A stretch of DNA of 64,000 nucleotides, taken from assembly GCF_043290135.1 (NCBI RefSeq), contig NC_134710.1:318516616-318580615 (forward strand). The letters run 5' to 3'. The stretch is from Rhipicephalus microplus. Taxonomy: Eukaryota > Arthropoda > Arachnida > Ixodida > Ixodidae. The position numbers and the translations under genes were made by a program. Positions within the stretch are counted from its first letter, which is position 1. Every line of letters starts with the position of its first letter. Positions 47,201-56,200 of the stretch are shown one piece after another. The notes under the pieces were generated by a model, which searched no databases, had not been told where the DNA came from, and saw only the letters and a program-made list of their open reading frames with translations.

Positions 47201-50200
47201 CTGCCCGTCACTTCTAAGACAAAGTGTAGATAACAAAAACACGTCACTCCAAAATCTTAGCCACCTTGAAATTGCGTGCACGGTTTCATGAGCACGTATA
47301 GAAAAGTTTCTCAAGACGTGCGATGAGCACAGGATCATTATGTCATGCGAAGGCACCGCCACTTTATTGCCCACTACTAACGCAGACCTATGAGGACATT
47401 TTTATTGAGTAATATCTTCTACTATAAAGAAGCACACAATATTTCAATTCTAATAGGAAAATTGTTGACCGCGTGCACTAGTTTACGGTCACGTGACAGG
47501 TCAGCTCGGATAATTGAAGTTTCTGTCACCGGGTGGCGCCACAAGCTGTTTTGTGTGATTTTCAACGAAAAAATACAATTATAATTTCACTTCTCACGAG
47601 CAAAATAGGGTTGGCTTGATTCACTATGAGGGGCAATCTCTTTCCATCTGTGCAATCATCTCATCTCATTTCATGTCCTGGACAGTTGTCGGTCTCCTTA
47701 AAGAGTTCATTTCACCGAAATTCCGGTGTCAGTGTCAGCATCGTTGGTTGTGAGTGAAAAATCTTCATCTTGTGCGGGACCAAAAAATTGAGAAGCTCAA
47801 ATAAAATTATTAATAAAAAAACTCTGGGTCCGAGTGGGGATCAAACCCGGGTTGTTTGCGTGGCAAGCTGGTGTTCTACCACGTAGCCACGTATCTGCTT
47901 AGGGACACAGTGAAAATAACAGTGAAGTAACAACATGAAATATTACAGTAATTATGTGTGGTACAAGCGTACATTGCCATCAGGCATCAGAGCTTGATTT
48001 TTATAATGACTTCATGGTTGAAAGCTCGTAATCCACTTCAAAAGGCACACACGTTACTGCGCCTCTTCTCTTAAGGCCACATAGTGGGTGCATAGCAAGT
48101 TCGAAAAAATTTTATGCACTAAGTTGAAGTATGCACTAGGGACAGAATATCGCTATCACATTCAACTCTTAGAGGCGAAGCTTAAGAGTCCTCCAATTTT
48201 TGTGTCATAAAACCCAGCATAACTTACTCAAGTAATCTTCTCGGAGTGAAACCATTACAATCGAATCTCGATAATTCGAACTCTAAGGGGCCCGAAAATT
48301 CGTTCGAATTAAAAGAAGTTCAAATTAATCAAAGCTAAATAAACGGAGGGCTCTCCATGCATTGAGCTAACACACGACGGGCAAGTTTCAGAAGACTTAC
48401 ATTTATTCACAAATCACAGGACATTTGTTATTAATTGAAGTAATCGATGATGCCCGTCTGTACACGTTTGCCTTGCAGCGAGTCAATCAATTTCGCACGC
48501 AGCTTGCAAAGCATTTCTACTTCGACTTCAGCATTCTCCTGGCAAGAAAAGTTGCGCGCGGCAATGTCCAGTGCCGACGCTTTCTAAAGACTACAATGAC
48601 TGCGTAGCAGCGGAGCCTCTCCGCTATGCAGCCGCAGCATGGCCAGCATATGATGAGAAAGGAGGAGCGTCTCCACTCGGAGAGAAGCAGATCAGCATGT
48701 GAGAGAAAACCAACACTCCAAGGCAGCTTTTTTCTTTTTTTTTTTGCTCTTTTTACCTGCGTTGTTAAAAGAAGAAGAGTTACGTGGCAGGGACAAGAAA
48801 GGGAGAAGCGTGGCACTAGCGCGTGAGAGACCCCCCCCCCCCCCCCTCAAGGCGCAAAGCCGTGCTCTCGCAAGGGGCAAGGGCTGCAGAAGATAGTGCC
48901 TTTTTTCTTTCCTTCAACCACATATTTATTCAACCCAGGGACAGCTTTATTATTTTTTTTTGTTCCTCTCTCTTTTTTCGTGCGTGGCGTTGGAAGGAGA
49001 AGGGTCTTTACGTGGCAGGGACGGAAAAGGGAGATGCGTGACACGGGCGCGTCACAGATGGGCATTTGAGAGAGAGCAAACATTCCACCCTAGCCTTTTC
49101 TTTCCTTTTTATTTCCTTCGCGCACAGCGTTGAGGTGTCGCAGGTGCCGCCGCTGGATTGGGCGGGGTGCTGAGAGCATTTTCGGTGCATGGTATATTCG
49201 AATTAACCGTCGCACGTAAGTGCTTGTGCGGTCGAATTACCGGGCGTTTTCGCCCATTGCAATACACATAGCTTTGACAGGACCTCATCGTGAGTTCGAA
49301 TTAAGCGTGTTCGAATTAATGAGATTCTACTGTACTGTTGTCATGCAAACTTTTAAGTATTTGCATTTTAGGTAATTTAACAAATCTTAGCTGACAATAC
49401 TAATTTCAATTATGTCACATAAGTACCTTGCAACTGTTGCTGCTGATACTAATTTTAATCAATTATGTCATATTAGGTACCTTGCAACCGTTGCTGCTGA
49501 TAGGACATTGAAGATCTGGGATGTCAGGACGTTCAAGACACTGCAAGCCTACAAACTTCAAGCTGGTCCAGGCCATGTAACTTTCAGTCAAAAAGAAATG
49601 GTTGCCTTATCACTTGGCAGCTATGTAGAGGTACACTTGTTTTACAGGCTCATGTAGTCCGTTAATTATATATTATAAATTTGTGTTGTGAACAAAATTA
49701 TGATCATTGTATTTGTACCATAAGAATTCCAATTTTTCTATTGCAGTGACCTTTGACGTTAAACCCCACATATCAATCAATGACTCTTGATAATTTAAAG
49801 TTTTGGTTAATTCAAACAAATTAAAAATTTTTGTTGTGCCCACTACATTTCATATATATTGTAAAGTCGGTTAATTCACACTTTTTGCTTGTCCATGCCT
49901 GAATTTGTCTACTGACTTTGTTACTTTGTCACTTTTTTATCACAATTTGTATCTTTGTGTATGGTAATACCAAAATTTGATTGTAATTGCTCTAAAGTAT
50001 CATGTAAATAATGCCAGTGTCATTAATTTCAACCAGTGTAGTGTCACTTCGATATGTCTGCCAAAAATCTTAAACTGGCTCCCGACCGTCAGAAGAGAGC
50101 CTCAGGTCATATGTGCTCAAGCTTTGGTGACATTGAAAGCGCAGTTTTAATATCGGGGTTCTGCGCGTGGTAAAAAAATGAGAGAGTGTGTAACACTGTC

Positions 50201-53200
50201 TCATTAACACTGCCTCTTAACAGTATGAGACTCCCACACTGTTAAGTAATCACGAGACCGTGAAGAGCGTGTCTTTTCAAGGAAAAAAAAAACTGTGGTA
50301 ATGAAAACTAATTGACAGTGATGCCAAGGAAAGTATAGGGGATGTTATTAGTTGTAATGTAAATGTGAAGAAAGAAAAGTGTACAAAAGACAACTTGCTG
50401 CCGGCAGAGATCTCTGGCATCATTGTCTGTTCGTTCTCATATTATGTCTTACAGAAAAAAAAATCAATTTCTCAAATATCTATTTGTTTTCTTTATTCAT
50501 TGCGAGGGTCTCATTCTGGCAGACTTGATGCCTTCAGGTATTATGCAAGAGATTATTCATCAGCTGCCAGCTTGTGTATAAAATCATGTGCTACGTGACG
50601 TCTACAGTCAAAAAAAGTTTTCCACACGTTAAACCCCACATATCGATCAATAATGGCTACTAGCACCACTGACTAACACTTCCAGGTTTAAATGTGTATT
50701 TACAGTAAAATCTCGTTGATTCGAACTCTGTTATTTCGAAATTTTGCTTAATTTGAAGGATTTCTGCTGTCCCGTTTTTCGCAACGCAAGTTTCGCAATG
50801 TAATTAACCAATCCGGTCAATTCGAAAACTTTGGGTGCCATGTGCCAGTTCTAGATCCCGATTTCGCCGCAAATTTGTGGAAACGATAGCATTAATTACC
50901 ACAAGGCAATAAAAAGTATCGGTACTAATGAATGAGAGGTGGAGCGCCTCAGTCTCGCTACTTCCAGCGAAAAAAAAAAAAAAAAAAGGGTCTCGTGGTC
51001 AATTGAAACGTGCGCCTGCGGAAAAGGAGCTATGCTTCACTGCAAAACAGTGGTGACACGCTGGCAGCTTATTGCACATTTCTCGCACAGTCAGCGGGAC
51101 ATGGTTTACCCATTCTTTCTGGGATGGTAAAGAAATTAATAAAGGACAGTTTAGCGGAAATCGTTTGCGTCTTTGCACTGCTGGCGGAGTTCTCGCCAGA
51201 AACACCTACATCGAAAATTAAGTTAGAAAGTTTCAAAGATAATTTTTTCCGGCCAGAACACATCTTGAGCTTCGTCATACTGGCCATTATTAAATTCTTA
51301 AATATAATAAAAAGAATGTGCGAATGGTCGCATCATGACGCGCTTACGCAGCGAGAAGCAGGCAACATGTTGCCCACGTGTCACTACTGTGTTGCAGTGA
51401 AGATGTCTTGTTTTCTGCAGGCGCACATTTCAATCACAACCGCGTTTTTTTGTTTTTTTCCGGTGGGAGCAGTGAGGCCCATCATTGCTCTATGTTCGCG
51501 GCAAAAAAGACCAGGTATTGCTGGAAAACATAGCCTTTGGAGCCGCAAGCTAGCCGGCACAGCAAACGAGGAGCACCGATTACTTTGAATAGGTCTCTAA
51601 GTTCCTTGCATCCCACTTTTTGTATGTTCTGTTAATTCTAAAACCAGCCTAATTCGAAGCTTTCTCATGGCCCCAGTGACTTTGAATTAACAAGGTTCTA
51701 CTGTATACCCCATAAAGTGGACAGAGCGCTGACCGTTGCTCCAGCTGAGTTGGTAGAGCATCGGACAGTCCCAGGTTCGGTCTTTGCTAGCGGCAAATCT
51801 CTTCGTCCACTTTTCTTTCTTCACATTTACATCACGATTACTACTAAGAACACCCATTATACTTTCCTTGGCATCATTGTTTGTTAGTTCTCATTAATAT
51901 TGTGTCTAACGAAAAAAAAACAAGCCCATAAATTTTTATTTCCTTCAAAGAAAAGAAAAGCATTCCTGCTTTAAACAGCCAGCACCACCTTCAGAGCAGC
52001 CTGGCAGCAGTGCAAGTTGGGCGAGAAACAATAGGGGCTTCTCGCAGCAGCATTAGTACATTTGTGGACAACCTTACTCACTCGCTTGATAGTCAAGAGG
52101 CTGTGCTGCGTAGAATGAGGCCACTGGTTTGATAACAGGAGTGGTCAGATTTACGTGGGACAAAAGTGTGAAGGCACTGTTGTAGCGGATCTAGGGGGCA
52201 TAGTCAGAAAAAAAAATTGGTTAGTCCAAGTTTGAACCTGGGTTTCTACCGTTATGAAAGTGAGTGCCTTGACCACTAGGCCCCGTACCCTATCCCCAGG
52301 CTATGTATTCAAGCTATGTATACCGAGAGACAAAAGATCTAGTGTATATTTTTTGCCCTCTCTTTTACTTTAACTCCCTAGCCATGAAATTTCATATAGT
52401 GTTACTGATCAGCTGTTGGTAGATTTTAGATGCTCAACTCCGTAATTTGCTTTTGTTGACAACCTCCTTAACATAACTCTTTCTTTAAACAAAAAGAAAA
52501 AAGGGTAAATTTAAGGGATTTTTAGAAGGGGAAAATTAAGGGATTTTTTTCTTCGTTAATTAATGAGAACTGACAGACAATTATGCCAAGGAAAGTATAG
52601 GGATGTTATTAACAGTAATGTAGATGTGAAAAAAAAAAAGTGGATGAAAAGATAACGTGCCGTGGGCAGGGACCGAACCTGCAACCTCCGAAAATTGCGT
52701 CCAATGCTCTACCAACTGAACTACTACAACTGCTATCTCCCGTCCACTTTGTAGGTTACAGTCGACAACCGATTTTTCGGACCCTCAAGGGACTGCAAAA
52801 ATGTCCGAAAAATCGGGCTGTCCGAAAAAGCAAATGTGCCCCCAAAATGCTCACTTTATTGCTTACTATTAAACCCGAGGGAGAAAAAAGTGATTTATCT
52901 TCTTGTGGAGCATGCTTCGCTTTCGTGCGAGCACGTCCGCCCGCATTTCGGCTATAGTTGTCTTGTCACTGTAAACTGACGAAAGAGTTGCGATCGCTTG
53001 CATCAGCTCAGCTTGCATCGGCTGTGTTATTGCAGGTAAGTTGTCATCGTCGTTGTCGCTCTCAGACTCCGCAAGCACTTGGCGAATGATTTCCTCATCC
53101 GTGAGGCCAGCGCAAAGTTCTAACTCGCTGTCCACTCACGCAAACTCGGAAAACAAGACATCTGATGCAATCTCAACAGCCGCAGTGCAAAGGTTGTTGA

Positions 53201-56200
53201 TAAGCTGCTCGCTTTGGGGCACTTGGTCGACGACACTGTCCTCGTCCAAGGCGGTCGACTCGCCATTCAACACAAATCCCGCTTGGTGGAAACAGTTGCG
53301 CAGCGTTGTCGATGTCATCCACTTCCACGCATCGGCGAGCATGCTAAGTGCCCCAAGCAATTCGACCGAATACGCTTTTCTGCTGTCGAGGCACACCACC
53401 GCATGCAAAAGCAAGCGTTACCGATAGTTCACTTTGAGAGTGCGTATGACACCCTGGTCCATCGGTTGTAGGACACTTGTCGTGTTCGGTGGCAAGAACT
53501 CGACGCTCACAGCCTTCAAGTTGTTTATGTGTCCGTGCGCATTGCAGTTGTCGAAAAACAACACAATTTTGTGGCGTTCTAGATCGAATTCGTGATCTAG
53601 TCTTCTCACATAGCTTTCGAAAATCTGCGTTACCCAGGCCTTTTTGTTGGTCTCGTACGAAACAGGCAGGGACTTTACACTTTTAAAGCACCTCGGAGCT
53701 TTCGACTTGCCGATGACGAGCATCGGCAGTTTTTTTGTGCCCGACATATCGCTACTGATCAGTACAGTAACTCGCTCCTTACTGTGTTTGCCACCATGAC
53801 AAGGGTCGCCAGCAAAGGCAAGAGTCTTTTCTGGACTCAGCTTGAAAAAAAGTCCGGTCTCGTCACAGTTGAAAATATCGTCTGGCGAGTACTGCTGTAA
53901 AAGGGACTGCAGCTTTTCAGAGCGGTAGTTCGCAACGACGCTGAGGTCAACAGCTGCACTTTAACCTCACAGTTTCTTCAAGCTGAAGTCAGAGCGCTTC
54001 TTGAAGTTTCTGAGCCAGCCGTTACTGGCCTTAACTCCTTCAATGTTCATTTGAAGCGCCATCATCTCAGCTTTCTGTTTGAGGAGGCCCCCGGAGACGG
54101 GAACCTTGCTGGCCACTGTCGACTTCAGCCATACGAGTAGGGCCTCCTCGAGCTTAGGGTAGATACCTTGGCTGACATTTTTCTGACGACATCCAGTGGA
54201 CTTTTCCGCCGCCTCAAAAATCTTCCGCTTGCTCTTGATGTAGTCCGAAAGAGTCTGTTTGGAAATATGGAACTCTTTCGCAACGTCTGCCCGTGATCGG
54301 CCACTTTCAACAAGCTTGACGATGGCAGCTTTTTTCGCCATCGACATGGTGACATACTTGCCTCGTTTCATTGGAGCTCTCAAGGCCGACGACATCGATG
54401 ATCCTTTATCCATTATGAATGAGCGCAGTTAGCTAGGCAACACACGCGGAACACATGGCACATGCACAGGCGAATGCATTCCTGTCAATCCAACGGTCGC
54501 AGCAGAGAAGAAAGAAACATTTTTTCGGCAGCGACGCTGATGCGGAAATAGCCTCAATCCAGCAGTTCGAGGTAGCCACCCTAGCAAAGCTAGCGACGGC
54601 GCGCACGGCCAACACTGGTTCGGAGCTACTGTAGAAAAAAAAGTAAACGAACAAGATGGTGGCGGCACGAAAAAATGCTGGCAGTCGGCTCGACTGACGC
54701 TTGAAAAGTCCGAAATATCGAACAGCCTGTCCTCAAGTGTCCGAAATTTCAAGCTGCGAAATACATTGAATTTATAGGGTATGTCATGGTGCCGGGTAAA
54801 TGTCCAAATTATCAAGCATGTCCGAAAAATTGGGCATCCAAAAAATCGGTCGTCGACTGTATATATGTGCATTAAACATGGGAGAGTCTATCAGCGCCGT
54901 CTGTTGCCATTGCGGCGAGTGTGGGACACTCATTTTCTGCCTGCTGGCATCACGTAGCAGCCCATTTTTTTGAAGTGGCAAGCTCACGCTGGGAGCAATT
55001 GAGAGAACTTTTGTTTAAGCTGAACTGTTGTCTCCATGGTATTCAGGTGTATAAAGACTGCTGCCGCAGTACAGTCAGTTCTCCCTACCTGCGCCACAAG
55101 GCCCCTGGCACAGTGTCTTCATTGGAGTTCTGTCCTTATGAAGATGTGCTTGGGATCGGACACCAGAGAGGCTTCACCAGCATCCTTGTTCCAGGTGTGT
55201 TTTCTCTGCCCTAATTTCTTAAAGCACATTGCTGATAATCTTCACTTTTATGCGTAAAGTTCCTGGGCTCCATTTACGTTGCGTCAATATGCGTCACTTG
55301 ATAAGACAGTTGCTTGGGCTAGTTGGTGATTGGGAATCAACATACAGTCAAACCTCAATATATCGAACACGGATATATCGAATTATTGCCTATATCCAAT
55401 GGTTCCTATATCACACGGGAAATTGCATGCATTATTGATTTTTTATTTCGAACAAATTTTGACATATAATGGATATATCAAACTCAGCCACCCCAAACCG
55501 CCCGCGCTCCATTAACAGGCGACGAGCTTTCCCACAACTAACGAAAGTAGCGGTAGAGCGGCGGGCGTTTACGAATGCTGGACACATCGATGGCGCCGAA
55601 AGCGCCACTTTAACGTAGCGGCGTACGCGCGCCGCAGCCTTGCGGTAGAGGTTCTTGAATGAGGAAAGTGAAGAGAAAAGCGGCGGAGCTGTTATTGTCT
55701 TTCAATACGAAGGCACCGACATGGCTTCGCGCGGGGAAAGGGGGAGTGGGAGGTAAATATTGAGGAGGAAAGTATAGGAGGGAAAGGACGCAGACGACTG
55801 TCTCGGACGCGGCCCGCGCTGCCGCCGGGAAAGGGAAACCAGTCAGGCGAGCCGGCATGGGCGCGCCATGTGTGCGCTTTACACCCGGACTCACGCCGCA
55901 GCCTTACAGCTTGCAGTCGTTGCAGTCTCTATGGTGTCAACGGCACACTGCGCACTTGTTGCAAGCTCCTCCCTCGTAGCATCGGCAGGCATCAGTCGTT
56001 GTGCTCGCAGTTTTCGTGCGTTCGGAGTTAGGCCTGTCGCGCGCTGTGGTGCGGGACAGGCCTAACTCCGAATGGCGGAGCTCACGGATGTGGAGATTGT
56101 CGCCGAAGCTACTGCTGAGCAGCCAAATGAAGACTCTGCCGAGGTGGATCCCGCAAGCACTGATGGTCCCCGCTCGTGACATCAGCTGAGGTCGTAGCTG

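Noticed and set aside
47826..47900. Authentic tRNA-Gly gene
   Set aside because: Acceptor stem unpaired and SINE-like surroundings; called a SINE head or pseudogene.
51733..51800. Authentic tRNA gene
   Set aside because: The head is followed by a body and tail repeated elsewhere in the window; it is a SINE.
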